Position numbers and translations under genes: made by a program. Below, one piece after another: positions 44,968 to 56,860 of a stretch of DNA of 64,000 bases; positions within the stretch are counted from its first letter, which is position 1; each line of letters opens with the position of its first letter. This DNA comes from Kryptolebias marmoratus (taxonomy: Eukaryota; Chordata; Actinopteri; Cyprinodontiformes; Rivulidae). The DNA lies in NCBI RefSeq assembly GCF_001649575.2, contig NC_051453.1, positions 21,115,519 through 21,179,518 on the forward strand. Direction: 5' to 3'. The notes below the pieces were generated by a model that was given only the letters and a program-made list of their open reading frames with translations, was not told where the DNA came from and searched no databases.

Positions 44968-45536
44968 TTGAAGGCATAATCCAGTCAACACTGAAGTTAT
45001 ATTTTGTCAAATAGTTATCAATAGTTAGTACTTTATTAGCTGTGAAGCCGGTCATGGAGCATGGATTATGCCAACGTTGCTGAGCATATTAGTCTTTCTG
45101 AGTGTCTAGTAAGTCCAAAGGTTTACTCAACACCCAGAAGGCCGATACATTCAGCAGCCTCAGCAACATCAGCATCTACACGGTCTATCTACGCTCCACA
45201 CGCACATACAGTTGTGTAGTTAGACAGAGATTGTTCACCTGCGAAAACAGCAACAAGCTACTCAAATGGTTTCAGGCAAAAGTGAAGAGGTTAGCAACAT
45301 TAGCAAATATTGTTGCATATTTTTCACACCAGGATGTCATTTCTGAGAAAGAAGTGCTTTATAAGCCTTAAAAATGATTAAAAAACAAAAAAAAAGCAAC
45401 ACTCATTTGGCTAGCCATTTGCTGAGCTTAGAGGAAAATTGTTGCCTTTTTCTCCATGTCACAGCTGATAAGGTACTAACTACTGATAACTGTTAGACAG
45501 AACATCATTTCAATGTTGACTGGACTAGCCATTTAA
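44968..45536. mobile_element. Long-TIR MITE, copy 2
   Basis: The left end 'ggcataatccagtcaacact' and the complement of the right end 'ggctagtccagtcaacat' are inverted, and the similarity extends over about 100 bp ('gttatcaatagttagtact' against 'gttatcagtagttagtacc'). It shares the interior 'gtgctttataagcct' with copy 1 at 35464. TTAA is clear only on the right (45533-45536). Confidence 0.66.
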
Positions 45537-45539
45537 CAA

Positions 45540-46640
45540 AAAGGAGGACCATTTTAAGCACATTAGGTAAACAGAGAGAAAATATTTGATTTTCTTAAGA
45601 CATTTTAGGTTATTTCTGTTCCTGAATTTACCAGTTATCTTAGTGCCAAACCCTAACCAGAGAATTGTGTCAACAATCCAATGAAGTGGAGGTAAAGCCA
45701 GAAAACAAAAAGTTGGAAAAACTAGCAAATGTATGTGATTCTCGTAACGTCCCACCATTTTCTTCTAGGCGTCTCATAAGGACTTTGCTGTGTTTTTGGA
45801 CAGTCCAGATTTGAGTTTAGAGGTTTCTATTGAAACCCCATTTCTTTTAGCTTATTTTAATTATTAAATAGCTACATATATCGTTCTCATGTATTATAAT
45901 CAATTGAGAAAATTGCTTGAGGTCTGCCGTATTTGCCCTGTATTTCTGTCGACATCAGTACTGGGATAATCACTACGGTGTGTTTGTGATGCTGCAGGCA
46001 CAGAGGGGCTCAAATCAATCCACAGGATACCCACTCTGCGCTTCATTTTAGGATGGCTGATAAACAACAGCATTTGGTGACCTTTTGGTGTTCTTATTGG
46101 GGATTTAACCCCCTGCTCAGAGCTGCACCATGCTGCTGGCTCCAGCAGACAGGAGCACAATGAGCGCCGGTACTCAGATGGGACTTTTTCTGCAGGACGC
46201 CTGCGCAAAAAAAAAAAAAAGAAAAGAAAAGAAGAAAAAAAAAAGTCTGACGGTTTTTGGGTTGTTCTTCCAGAGTCGCGTTTAGTGCGTAGGTGTCTAT
46301 TGTGTGTGTGAGAGGCAGAACGAGAAAAAGAAGGGGGGAGGGGGTGGAACTCTTCACACTCCGGAGGACCGTCTGTGTTCGATGATTTCAACAGCAAGCA
46401 AACTGGTTCTGCACTTACTGAGAGAGGAAGCTCTGACTGTTCAGAGCACTCAGTCTACTTAGTCCATCATTATTGTAACTACGTTCTTTATAAGAATGGA
46501 GAGACAAAAGAGGAGTGTGTATGGAGGAGATGACATAAACAGCACATGAATCTTGAATGTTTATCATATTCTTTGGTGAAATTCGCTTTTTTTCCCTTAA
46601 AGTTCCTTCAATTGCTGTTTTTTTTTCCTTTTTGATGGGG
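45540..46640. other. Unique intergenic DNA
   Basis: Purine-rich tract at 46206-46245. 45940-46200 is balanced, non-repetitive sequence. A 165-codon minus frame (45900-46397) has a Phe-rich run encoded by that tract and no recognised domain, so I do not call it a gene. Confidence 0.4.
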
Positions 46641-46644
46641 TTGT

Positions 46645-47217
46645 AGCCGCTTTGAAAATAACATTGAACACAATCTCATACAAGATTTCTTGAGATGTGT
46701 TTGCTCTCGTCATTTGTGTTGCATATGAGTCTCAGCTACTACTACACCAAAGTTTAGCTCAATATCTATAAAATGGCTGAGTCATAGCCATGTTTGTGTT
46801 TCCAATAGTCATTTGGCTGCGGAACCAATCTTGAATTGGGTTAACTACAAAAGGTAATCAGTTAAAGATGAAAACCCAGTGATTACTTTTACAATGCTTC
46901 ATTAAAATCCATCCAGCGGTTCATGAGATATTATGCTAACAGACAAATTAACTCCTATAGTTAATGGCAAAGTTTTAAAATCAAATATGCAATAAGTTAG
47001 TGCTTGATTACTTTCAGCTTAAACCCCACTAAATTGTAGCTCAATATCTCTAATATAATTATTTATAAATGTACATTATATGATTACTTCCTGAGTTTCA
47101 TTCAAATGTGTCCAATGATACATGAGCTTTTTTCATACCACAACAAACAAAACACATACAGACTGACACAAGCAAAAACACTACTGCCCTTTCATCTGCA
47201 GCAGAGGGCAATAAAAA
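46645..47217 (-). repeat. Rep-A copy 13 with hairpin end
   Basis: Reverse orientation. The core is decayed near 46825 ('accaatcttgaattggg'). It ends with TGCCCT (47185-47190) / AGGGCA (47205-47210) and 'ataaaaagc'. The opposite box is missing. Confidence 0.75.
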
Positions 47218-47262
47218 GCTATTAGAGAATAAAAATAATAATGAACGTATCATCAGCTAATG

Positions 47263-47725
47263 CAGTGGTTCCCAAAGATTTTCGTCTGGGTCCCCCTATG
47301 GACTACAATATAATCCCCCCCTCCCTAAAAAAAAAAAAAAAAAANCATAAACCTATACATATTTTGTACTGAAGTTTATTTCACACTTCAGGTTGCAACA
47401 AAACAAACTAAAAACCATCTTTACAGTGAAACACTTTTGTGTAACTGTTTTTGTTTTTGTTCTATACTGTAGAGGAGTATTCTTTGCTGTCAGTGTTATT
47501 TCAAACATATTTCCTTTTTTTTTATTTGTAACAATATTCAACTTTGCTATCATCAATACATTTAAAAAAGCCTCTGTGCAAAATGGGGTTAAAAACCTGT
47601 CCATTGTGCTTAGTCAGGCACATTTTCTTGATTTTTTCATTCCATTTCACCCCACCCCCCACCCCACCGCCGCAATGGCACTGTGCCGCCCCTAGGGGTC
47701 GCTCCCCACACTTTGGGAACCACTG
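47263..47725. mobile_element. hAT-type MITE with 8-bp target duplication
   Basis: 463 bp, ends CAGTGGTTCCCAAAG and its exact inverse CTTTGGGAACCACTG. It is flanked by AGCTAATG at 47255-47262 and 47726-47733. This TIR and the 8-bp target are typical of Charlie-like hAT elements. No transposase. One undetermined base at 47345. Confidence 0.92.
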
Positions 47726-47733
47726 AGCTAATG

Positions 47734-48345
47734 AGTCAAACATAGCTGGAAAGTTTATTTTTCAAATTTTCATCTATACATAAAAGAAAAGAACAAGAGT
47801 GTGAAAACTTGCCTTTTTTTTGGAGCAGAAACTGAGTGAATGTGGCTTTAAGAAGAGCAGAGTACTGTGGGCTGGAGGTGCTGTGTTTCTGCTGCTGCAT
47901 TAAAGTGCATTTCCACTCTGAAGGACGTGTAAAGTGAGCCTCTCCTGCTTAGTAAAAAGCAACACTTTAACTGCGCACCTTGCACCAGAGTTCAGCGTCC
48001 ATAAGTGACAGGATAGTGTTACCTGCCGCTACAGGCCAAACACAACTGCCAATAATTGCCTCACCAATATTTGCATGTCCCTCTTAGTGTTACTGAACAC
48101 CCTGCTAAGTAACCGAGCGGGGCGGCCCAGGCACTATTTTAGGTTGTTTGCTGATTCCACGGTGGGCTGAAACAAGACAATTATGAAGCCCATTTGACTC
48201 CATTATGGTGTTTTAAGGGGCCTCAGCTTTCAATGAAAGCCTAGATCCTGGCCTGCTTTATATAGAAACAATAAATGGAAATAGAGGCAACTTTCACAGA
48301 AGCGTCTTGAAAAAAAAGAGAGCATAAAATGATTTACCAAGTTTT
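47734..48345. other. Unique DNA, candidate conserved block
   Basis: 47980-48260 ('cgagcggggcggcccaggc', 'cattatggtgttttaagggg') is non-repetitive and GC-balanced. It may be regulatory. No gene was seen. Confidence 0.35.
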
Positions 48346-48349
48346 TTTT

Positions 48350-48393
48350 TGTTGTTGTTTTTTTTTTTTTTTTTTTTTTTTTNNNNNNNNNNN

Positions 48394-48432
<39 letters not shown>
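48350..48432. other. Poly-T tract with assembly gap
   Basis: Homopolymer T interrupted by 11 N at 48383-48393. The true length is unknown. Other single N bases lie at 47345, 53733 and 59681. Confidence 0.95.
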
Positions 48433-48434
<2 letters not shown>

Positions 48435-48479
48435 CTGAACTGAATAGGAGGACAAATGGTTTAGTTTTCCTTTTCAAAT

Positions 48480-49410
48480 TAGAATCAAAAGAAATGCATA
48501 TCGCCCGACGGCTCCAACAGTTAAAGTTAAAGTGGGGATGAGTGTAAGCTACTACCACACCAAGTTGTAGCTTCGTATCAGTAACATTGACTTAGTTATA
48601 GCCATTTTAGGGGTTTAACAGCCAATTGGCTGTGGCAGCCATCTTAAATCTGATTGACTCCAAAAGTCATCAGTTGTGGCCCTTTTCCACTGGGGTCTCT
48701 ACAGCGCATTTCAACTGTTCAACACGGTTTGGGTGGTTTTCCATTACACTTCAGTAACAGCTCTAGTCGCTGGGTTCAACGTCAATTTGGGCGGTCCCAG
48801 AGTCCAAAAACTGACACCACACTCCTCACCAGCTGGTTGTTGTAATGCTCCATTAGGCTGCTTGCCAGCTGCCATTAAACAGGTAGTGGAAAAGAAGACC
48901 CCGAAAAGATACGCAACGCAACAATGGAGGACATGGTAGCGATGGCGAACATTCTGCTGAGTCTGTGGCTTTTTTGTCAGATTTTTTAAAAGAAGAGACT
49001 CGGAAAAGGCTGCGGGCAGCCAGGCGAACCACTCTGGAGAAGTACAGGGGAGTGACTCTTATTCCCAGTGACTCCACCCCCTAACCAGTCAGTAACCAAC
49101 AGTCTTCTGACGTCACGTTTTCAGGCCAGCATGGTACACTTGGAACCACAGTGAAGTACGTTTTAAAGAAGGGGCTGGTTCCATGAATCCCTGCTAGTGG
49201 AAAAGCCTTGGAACCGTGGAGAGCCAAGTTGAACTGCGCTGTAAAAGGTGCTAGTGGAAAAGGGCCATTCTAGATATCCGGTGATGGTTTTCTGCAAGTT
49301 TCATTAAAATTCTTCCAGGGGTTCATGAGATACTTTGCTAACACAGACACACGATCGCTCGCCACGGAAAAGCGGAAGGCAGCAATGAATGGTTGAGTCT
49401 AAAGGGAATG
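48480..49410 (-). repeat. Rep-A copy 14, split by a TIR element
   Basis: Left part 48480-48676 ('gaaatgcatatcgcccgac', core GCCATCTTA near 48640), right part 49268-49410 ('tagatatccggtgatggttt', 'tcatgagatactttgctaac', 'acagacacacgatcgctc'). The parts join in register as one copy. Confidence 0.76.
48677..49267. mobile_element. 591-bp non-autonomous DNA transposon inside Rep-A
   Basis: Ends TGGCCCTTTTCCACTGG (48677-48693) and the inverse CTAGTGGAAAAGGGCCA (49251-49267), with 15 of 17 paired. Weaker inverted similarity reaches about 70 bp inward ('acagcgcatttcaac' against 'acagcgcagttcaac', and repeated 'ttttccattacac'). The flanks are TTG/TTC, a possible 3-bp duplication, which would fit PIF/Harbinger; the superfamily is uncertain. 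No intact frame. Confidence 0.78.
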
Positions 49411-49561
49411 GGGAGGAGGACGCTTTTTGCTGGTAAACCTCACCAAAATGCTTCTGATTACAGCGGTACTGGTAAAACCTCTTGGACATCATGAGAGGAA
49501 TTACAGAAATGCTGGAACGCGACAGTGAGATGCTTCTTTTTTTCTTTTTTTTTTCTTTCAG

Positions 49562-49890
49562 GTTTTGGCAAAATCTGATTCAGTACGGCCAAGGAACCAG
49601 ATGGATGAACTAATGAAAGAACAAATAAAGAAGTGCAAGTTGAATGATGCTACGGACGATGATCTGTTCAAGATGCACCAGAGTAGACAGTGTTCATACA
49701 ACCATACATGTTATATCGGTGGAGGCAATCAGTTTTTACATTTTGTAATATAGGTATAATAGACGGTGTACTTTATCAAACCAAACAGGTTGTTTGTGAA
49801 GGCTCTTAAAACTGTAACCTCTTGAAGTCATTCCAGGAAAACTTTGCTCTGTCCAACAGGAAATAAATATAAATAAGTTGTTTTTAATCA
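49562..49890 (+). other. Possible terminal exon with polyadenylation signal
   Basis: A long pyrimidine tract (49532-49559) ends in AG at 49560-49561. The following frame is open for 63 codons from 49562 (no ATG needed; residues include SDSVRPRNQMDELMKEQIKK) and stops at 49751-49753. AATAAA lies at 49862-49867. The acidic/basic composition looks protein-like, but I do not recognise the product and see no upstream exon. It could instead be a lncRNA exon or a chance arrangement. Confidence 0.28.
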
Positions 49891-49914
49891 CTGGCAGGTG
49901 GTGTCTTGGTCAAA

Positions 49915-50790
49915 TTTATCTCGGAAGGTGATAATGTTTTTTCGATGTTTGTGTATGTGTTTTAAAATGCACAAACAAGGCTGTAATTTGGTCTATTTTA
50001 GAGATTTCCAGCTACAACTTGGTGTGGTGGTCGCTGAGACTGATCTCTAACACATACTCTGAGGGCTACCTATGTCCACAAAACCTAACTATTTGAAGTC
50101 AGTTTCCTCTATCTGTCCAAATGTAAATCTAAATCAATCAAAATATCTTGTAAATCACTGGATGGATTTTCATGAAACTTTAAATAAATATTTATCTACA
50201 ACTATGTCTACAACTGAATAACTGGATTCAACTCAATTCAAGATGGCCACCACAGCCATAGGAACCTAGAAAACACAAAAATGGCTACAATTCAGTCAGT
50301 TTTACAGATACTGTGCTAAAATCTGGTGTGGATGTAGCTGAGAGTCATTTATAATCTATACTTTAAGCACTACTCAGTGTGAAAGATTGTTGCTTAAAAC
50401 GTTAGCATCAAGTCAACCTTGTCTGTCTGTTAGCAAAATAGGTCACAAACTACTGGACAGATTTTGTTAAAATTTTCTGAAAGTAATCCCTGGATGTACA
50501 TCTTCAAGTGATAAACTTTTAGACTCAACCCAATTCAAGATGGCGGCCACATGAAATCGACATTAGCCAATATAACAATGCATATAAGTCAGCCAATTTT
50601 ACAAATATTTAGCTGAAATCTGATGTGGTAGTAGCTGAGAGTCATTTCCAACAAATTCTATCAGCATGACATATAAATATATTACATAAGTTTGCTCTGA
50701 AAGTTATTTAGTTTAGGTGTCACAGCAGAAGACAATCTTAGTCTTAAACTGTGGCGTGAAAGGAATGCAAGGCGCTTAATTTCCAAATTA
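49915..50790 (+). repeat. Rep-A copy 15, with the best YY1-type core
   Basis: Opens 'cggaaggtgataatg'. Cores lie at 50239 (CAAGATGGCC) and 50536 (CAAGATGGCGGCC), 297 bp apart. It ends near 'ggaatgcaaggcgctta', a decayed terminal box. Confidence 0.82.
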
Positions 50791-51214
50791 CTTTATTTCA
50801 AAGTTGCCTTTTTCTTATTACCAGCAGTGAAACACAAAACAGGAGTTACTTCCAGTAACAACTAATCTCTCCCAAGTAATTGGCGCAAACATGAAAATAT
50901 GGTCAGTACACTCTATCCAGCAGGATGTGGTGAACCACAGTTACTGATAAGACAATTTTCTGGTAATGGATAACATAATTAGGCTGAAGTGTTATTTTTG
51001 AGTGGGCTTCACAGTAGAAGAGAGATTGATCTACCAGCTGATACGCAATTAAGTACAATCAATAAATCCTGTCCCTGTTGGTTTGTGATCTGCTGCTGTC
51101 AGTTACAGAGCACCCATGTGTGACATTGCAGCTGATAAACAGGAATTTCTGTACAGTAAACTCTGCGTATGTGACCACTCTTGCAGCCCCGGTATCAACA
51201 CTCGATCTAGTGAA
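50791..51214. other. Unique spacer between Rep-A copies
   Basis: About 420 bp with no gene or recognised family. Confidence 0.4.
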
Positions 51215-51850
51215 AGACCTTTATGAGAAGCTGTTTTGGTGAAACCTTGTAAATAACATTATTTAATGTGATATTACAAGATCTGTTAGCACTCATCATA
51301 TGTAATGATGTAGCAACTACTACATCAAATGTTAACTCAATTTCGCTAAATCTGACAAAGTTAAAGCCATTTTTGAGACTGATAGTGTCAGTTAGCTATA
51401 GCAACCATCTTGAATTTGGTTGACTCCAGAAGTGAATCAGTTGCGTACGTGTAGCCAGCGATTACTTTCTGAGATGTTCATTAAAACCTGTTGATTGGCT
51501 AAAGAGATATTTTGCTAACAGACAAACTGGGTTGACACCAACAATTAATTCCCAAATTGTGAGCAAAGCTGTTGCTCAAAGTGCAGCACTTGGAGTCTGT
51601 GTTGTGAGTGACTCGTTGCTACGAACACACCAGATTTTAACTCAGTAGTTGCAAAAGAAACAGAGTTTGAGCCGTTCCTGTCTTTGCTTCGCTGGATAAG
51701 CTGCGACAGACACCTTGAACTGAGGTGACCCCAGAAGTTAATCAGCTGCAGATGTACATCCAGTGATTGTTTTCTGGGAGTTTCATTAAAGTCTGTCCAA
51801 TGGTTCATGAAATATCTTCCTAACATGACAGACAACTGAAGTGAACGGCA
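51215..51850 (-). repeat. Rep-A copy 16
   Basis: Reverse orientation. Cores lie at 51404 (ACCATCTTG) and 51709 (decayed), 305 bp apart. Both termini are worn. Confidence 0.76.
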
Positions 51851-52106
51851 ATAAAATAGTTTTATCCAGTTTCTGATAGTGCTGATTGAAGTCAGTGTAA
51901 ATAACTATCTGCTGCACAACCTGTTGATTCAGGACTGGATGCCAATCAAATATACATATTTTTGCCAGATGTTAGTGAGAATTTGCTGATTGTTTGACTC
52001 ATTTAAAAATACCCGAAGACATAAACCAGTTTACTGTATGTCTATCAATTTTTCAAAATAATTTATTCCTTGTTTGCACGCGTCCTGATTAATAAGGTCA
52101 AAAATG

Positions 52107-53584
52107 TACAGCTGAAACCTGATGTTTACTGGAAAAAAAAAAAAAATCACACAACAAATTTTTTTTTTCTCACTGTCTGGCATTAAATCGGAGTAAATTC
52201 CTGTTTTGGGATTCCCCAAATTATTTCTATCTGCTAAATGTCCAAATAATGTGAGAGATTTTTTTTTATTGCTTTCATTAAACTCACATATTTTCATACA
52301 CTAAGATTAATATGCCTTTATGTTAAAGCCCAGGTGATGATGCAATGGCTTTGGACACTTCTGATATGTTAGTTGACAACGTCTGAGGTAATTGGAGACA
52401 CACCTGTGGATGCATTTTAAGGCACACCTCAAACACACTGCTTCTTTGTGTGGCATCATGGGAAAATAAAAAAAATAAAAAAATCAGCCAAGATATCAGG
52501 AAGAGAATTGTGAACCTCCACAACTCTGGTTCATTCTTGGGTATAATTTCCGGATGCCTGAAGGTTCATCTGTTCAAACCATTACACACAAGTATAAACA
52601 CCATGAGAACGTCCTGCCATCGTACTGCTCAGGAAGGAGACAGGTTCTGTGTTCCTATGATGAAAACGTTTTGGTGTGAAATGTGTGTATAAACCCCAAA
52701 CAAAAGCAAAAGACCTTTGGGGGATGCTGCTGAAGATGGTCAGAGAGTGTCATTATCTACAGTGAAACAAGTCCTCAACCAACATGGGCTGAAAGGTCAC
52801 TCTGAGGAAGAAGCCATTACTCCCAAATCAATTACAATTTGCAAATAAAAACAAAGACAAAGATATTAAGTTTTGGAACCATGTTCTGTGGTCTGATGAA
52901 ACTAAAATTGAACCGTTTGATCATAATGACCATTGTTACATTTGGAGGAAAAAGGGGGAAGCTTGCAAGCCTGAAAACACCATCCTAACAGTAAAGTATG
53001 AGGGTGGTAGCATCATGTTGTGGGGTGTTTTGCTTGCTCTAAGACATCAGGCAGGAAGTTAAAGCTTGGGAGCAAAGAGGTCTTCCAAATGGACAATGAG
53101 CCTGAGCAGACTGCCTAATTAGTTACAGAGTGGCTGAAAGACAACAAAGTCAGTGTTTTGGAGTGGCCATCAAAAAGTCCTGATCTCAATCCCATAGAAG
53201 TTTTGTGAGCAGAGCTGAAGAGGTGTGTGAGCAAGGCGGCCTTCAGACCTGACTCCAGCTCCACTAGTTCTGTCAGAAGGAATGGGCCAAAACACCAGCA
53301 AACTACAGTTTGTGGAAAGAAACCCAAAACATCTGACTCAAGTTATACAGTTTAAAGGCAACACTACCAAATACTAAGAAAATTGATGGAAACTTGTGAC
53401 TTTGAAGAAAATAAAAAAAATTACTTGGGCTTTTAACAATTATAAATAATTTGGGGAATCCTAACTGACCTAAAACAGAACCGGTTTAGTTTGATTTAAT
53501 GTCAGACAGAGGGAAAAAAATGGTTCTGTGTCTTTTTACACATAGTCATAAAATGTTTTGGCACTTTTCTTCCAACCTCCAGTA
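52107..53584 (+). mobile_element. Sleeping-Beauty-type Tc1 transposon relic
   Basis: Left border TA at 52107-52108, right border TA at 53583-53584. Long inverted repeats are visible: 'ctgtctggcattaaatc' and 'gggattccccaaattatt' near 52175-52230 are matched in inverse by 'aataatttggggaatcc' and 'gatttaatgtcagacag' near 53445-53510. Outer and inner direct-repeat-like sites ('gatgtttac', 'ttcatacactaag') echo the IR/DR structure of the Sleeping Beauty/SALT group. Confidence 0.8.
52458..53377 (+). pseudogene. Tc1 transposase relic (Sleeping-Beauty group)
   Basis: The ATG of the family start is at 52458, but a TAA follows three codons later in an A-rich insertion. Downstream the transposase text is clear in pieces: 'ttctgtggtctgatgaaact' before the second Asp region, 'tgtttggaggaaaaaggggg', 'ggagtggccatcaaaaagtc', 'ctcaatcccatagaag', ending 'accaaatactaa' at 53377, where the family stops. 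At about 53030-53045 some 100 bp are missing compared with relatives. Frameshifts and stops make it inactive. In intact relatives the enzyme is about 340 aa, with a paired HTH and a DD34E core; neither is whole here. Confidence 0.78.
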
Positions 53585-54419
53585 ACAAAAAAAATAAAAA
53601 ATAAAAATTTGAAAACACCCTTAAAATAACAGCAAAGTCTGCAGAACAAGTCTGCTACTCAGCTGTGAGATTTGTTTCTGAATAAAAAGCAGTGTTTTAA
53701 AGAGACATTGACGGTGATTGAAGTAGTTTTCANGATATTTCCTTGTAAATAAATCCCCTAAAAGTGTTTAGCATCTGGAATGTGTTGGGTGTGATGTTTT
53801 ACAGAGCGAGCAGAAGAAGCCCATCTTGCAGAGCATGACATCCAATCTGCTGTAAAAGAAAAAAAAAATAAAGCCCCCCCCCCCAGTCACCTTGAGATAA
53901 ATGATAATCAAAGTCTTGCAGCCAAATGGAGACGTAAACTAATAACAAATAAATACAAGGTGGTTAATCATAAGAAATCCAGTTGTGGCGCATCAGCAGA
54001 CTCTCCAGTGAGAGCAGGAAGGAGCTGCAGTTGAAGAGCAGTGATTTCCCTCAGGCAGATGTGCCATTTAAGTATGCTGCATTGTTATGAGTGCGATCCA
54101 TTAGGCCTCACTCTGCTGCGCCACATCAAAGCAAACGCTCACATATGGATTATTTGAAAATCATCTTTTTCTTTAGTATTAAACTTAGCAATTTGATTCC
54201 AAACTCTAAGTTCATTTTGGAAATTGACATATGAGATCTGAACGTACACATGTGGACTGCCTCTGGGTATTTATGTGTGTATATGGAAGTTAATGTGTGT
54301 GTGGGGGTGCTTGTGTGTGTGCAGGAGAGGCTTAATAGAGCCAAGCGGATTTTATAATGGAAATGGCTGTTAGTGATGCACAAAATAGTCCTGTTCTGAC
54401 GTGGATTACTGAGCTCACT
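53585..54419. other. Unique intergenic DNA
   Basis: Includes poly-C at 53876-53885, a GTGT-rich part at 54275-54325 and non-repetitive blocks near 53990-54150. No gene was supported. Confidence 0.4.
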
Positions 54420-55720
54420 TTAAAGCTAAACTAGAGAAATTTGCATCATCTGCAAAATGAGGTGAATGCTGCAAGCTGAATGACTGCTGAAGAGGCTGAA
54501 AACAAATTGTTAAAGTGAAACAAAGCAGAGCAGAAGCTAAAATGACTGAAACAAGGACTAAAAGCTAGAATCTGCAACACAGGAGCTGAAAACCTCAATG
54601 AGCTAAACTGTAGCATACATTTAAAATGAACAAAATTATAGCTAAAAGTTAAAATTGGCAAAACTGTAGGTAAAAGCTATTATGAGCAAAACCGTACATA
54701 AAAGGTAAGAATTAGCAAAATCATAGATAAAAGCTAAATTAGCAAAACAGTAGCTAAAAATTAACATTAGCAAAATAATAGATAAAAGGCTAAATTAGCA
54801 AAATAGTAGGTAAAAGGTAAAAATAGCAAAGCAATGGCAAAAAACAAAAATTTGCAAAACAGTAACTAAAAGTTAAATCAGCAAATCAGTAGCTAAAATC
54901 TAAACTTAGCAAAACAGTAGTGAAAAATAGTATTAGCAAAATCATAGATAAAATGCAAAATTAGAAAAACAGCAGTTAAAAGCTGAAATTAGAAAACTAT
55001 AGGTAAAAACTAAAACTAACAAAACCTTAAGTCAAAGCAAAAATTAAGAAAACAGTAGCTAAAAGATAAATTTAGCAAATCTAAAATGAGCAAAATCATA
55101 GCTAAAAGCTGTAATTAGCAAGAGTGTCTAAAAGTATAAATTTGCAAAAACAACATGAAGAAAAAAAATGGAGCGAGTTCATTTCAAAGAGTACAAAATT
55201 GTTCAAAAATTTTTAAAAAAAATCTCAGTGTTTAAAAAAACAAAGTAAGTTAAGTATATCAAAACATATCCATCTATATGTCCATCCATTTCCTTTACCC
55301 GCTTTCTCCTTTCCTGGTCGCAGGGAGCTGCTGCCTATCTCCAGTACTCAGTGTGCGAGAGGAGGGGGACAAACAATCGTTCACGCTCTCACTCACACCT
55401 GGGGACAATTTAGAGTTGCCCATGAACCTAACATGCATGTTTGTGTCTGTGGGAGGAAACCGGAATACCTGAAGTAAACCCTTGCATGCACCGGGACTAA
55501 ACTCCATGTAAAGTCCACACAGAAAGGCCCCAGACAGGAGGAGAACCTGTGACTTTTATAAAAAATGTCCTGAACGAGTTGACTATTTCGACATATGAAT
55601 GGTTAAAATCTTTGAAAGTATGCAGTCCAGAACACATATAAAAGAAACTAAAAAAGAACAGGAAAACAGTAGTGTGAATGCTGACTCAGTATTCAAACAA
55701 TTAAACCTAAAACCAAGAGA
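54420..55720 (+). repeat. Rep-C copy 4, interrupted by a SINE
   Basis: The core at 54530-55150 is a loose tandem of 'agctaaaa', 'tagcaaaa' and 'cagtag' words. The arm ends with 'agtagtgtgaatgctgactc', holding TGCTGACTCAGTA at 55679-55691, one base from the Maf palindrome. The SINE at about 55275-55560 interrupts the arm. Confidence 0.72.
55275..55560 (-). mobile_element. tRNA-derived SINE, inverted, inside Rep-C
   Basis: Reverse complement of the SINE type at 41795: 'ccatccatttcctttacccg' is the tail, 'acaatttagagttgccc' and 'aacctaacatgcatg' the central body, 'cctgtgactt' near the head. Head boxes are decayed. Confidence 0.75.
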
Positions 55721-56860
55721 TCCCTCTTTCATTATGTTTTACTGCAAGGCCTCGGTGGTCTGAGGGATGATGTAGGTCTGATTCTCTGCCCCCCCGATTT
55801 AAACATCATTGTGTTTTATAACCTTGACTCGAATCAACAGTTAAGCTAAACGAGGACGACGGTAAAGAATCATTTTTGCAATCATCCAAGTATTAAATGC
55901 TAGCCACATTTTAATGATGTTTACAGAGCTCTCACCCTCCATAAAAGTCCAGTTTTAAGTGCTTTACGGAACCTCTTGCCAAAGCTCCATTTGAATGTCA
56001 CATGAAAAAGTGGAATTATCCCTGGTTATAATTCTTTTTCAGACGTTATTTTTAAATCTAGCCATGTTGCCTGTCTGCATTTGCAGTGAGTCAGCTACAG
56101 CCGAAATGTTGGTGTCACACGTGCTGTAATGTGGTGGGTTTCGTACAGTAAAAAAAAAAAAAAGAATAAAATAAAAATAAAACATCTAACCAGAAAATAT
56201 CTGTTTAAACTGTAGTGGTGTATGTGTCTTGTAAAACGCTGTGGTTGCCATCAGGCTTCATGTGTCTTAGGCCCCCTTTACACAAGATGGCGACCCCACT
56301 ATGACGTAAAAAGACCCCTAAAACGTGGACAGTGTTCGCAGGGTCTTCAGGGCATCTTAAGAACTTAGTTAGGTTCCTGTTACACAAGATAGGTACACAA
56401 TGGTATCGGAGAAAAACCAAAATCTTTTGGGGTGGTTTACCATTGTGGAGGCGTGTATTAGGGTCCTGGATGTAAGGTGGAGGAGCGTGGTGGCAGTGGA
56501 TCCATCCACGATCACTGGTACAGATTAGACTTAGAAAAATCGGAACCCGAACTGATCACACTGGCCTCATACCTGCCCTCAGTGAGGCAGGGACATGGAG
56601 ACAACCTAGTGCACACTTTGCCTGGCAGTCGAGTTTTGCTGGCATGTCCTCTTCTGTCCCCAAATGGTTGACCCGCCGTCCAGATTCCGACCCAAATTAA
56701 GTCTTTTCTTGACCCAGATCGATTGTTAAATTTCACTGGAAATTGCACATATTTCCACGTATTTAAGGGAGATTTATTTTCGGCAGCGCAGCTTTTCTAA
56801 CGTACACGGTAATTCGATGCATGCAGTGCAGTTTTTCCCCGAAATTTATGATGACTCACC
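55721..56860. other. Unique or unclassified DNA
   Basis: 56270-56460 has 'ggcccccttta' with 'cacaagatgg' and later 'acacaagataggtacac', which may be a worn MITE. No coding feature was seen. Confidence 0.35.

Noticed and set aside
45900..46397. 165-codon minus-strand frame
   Set aside because: Contains a Phe run from a purine tract; no recognised domain or splice context.
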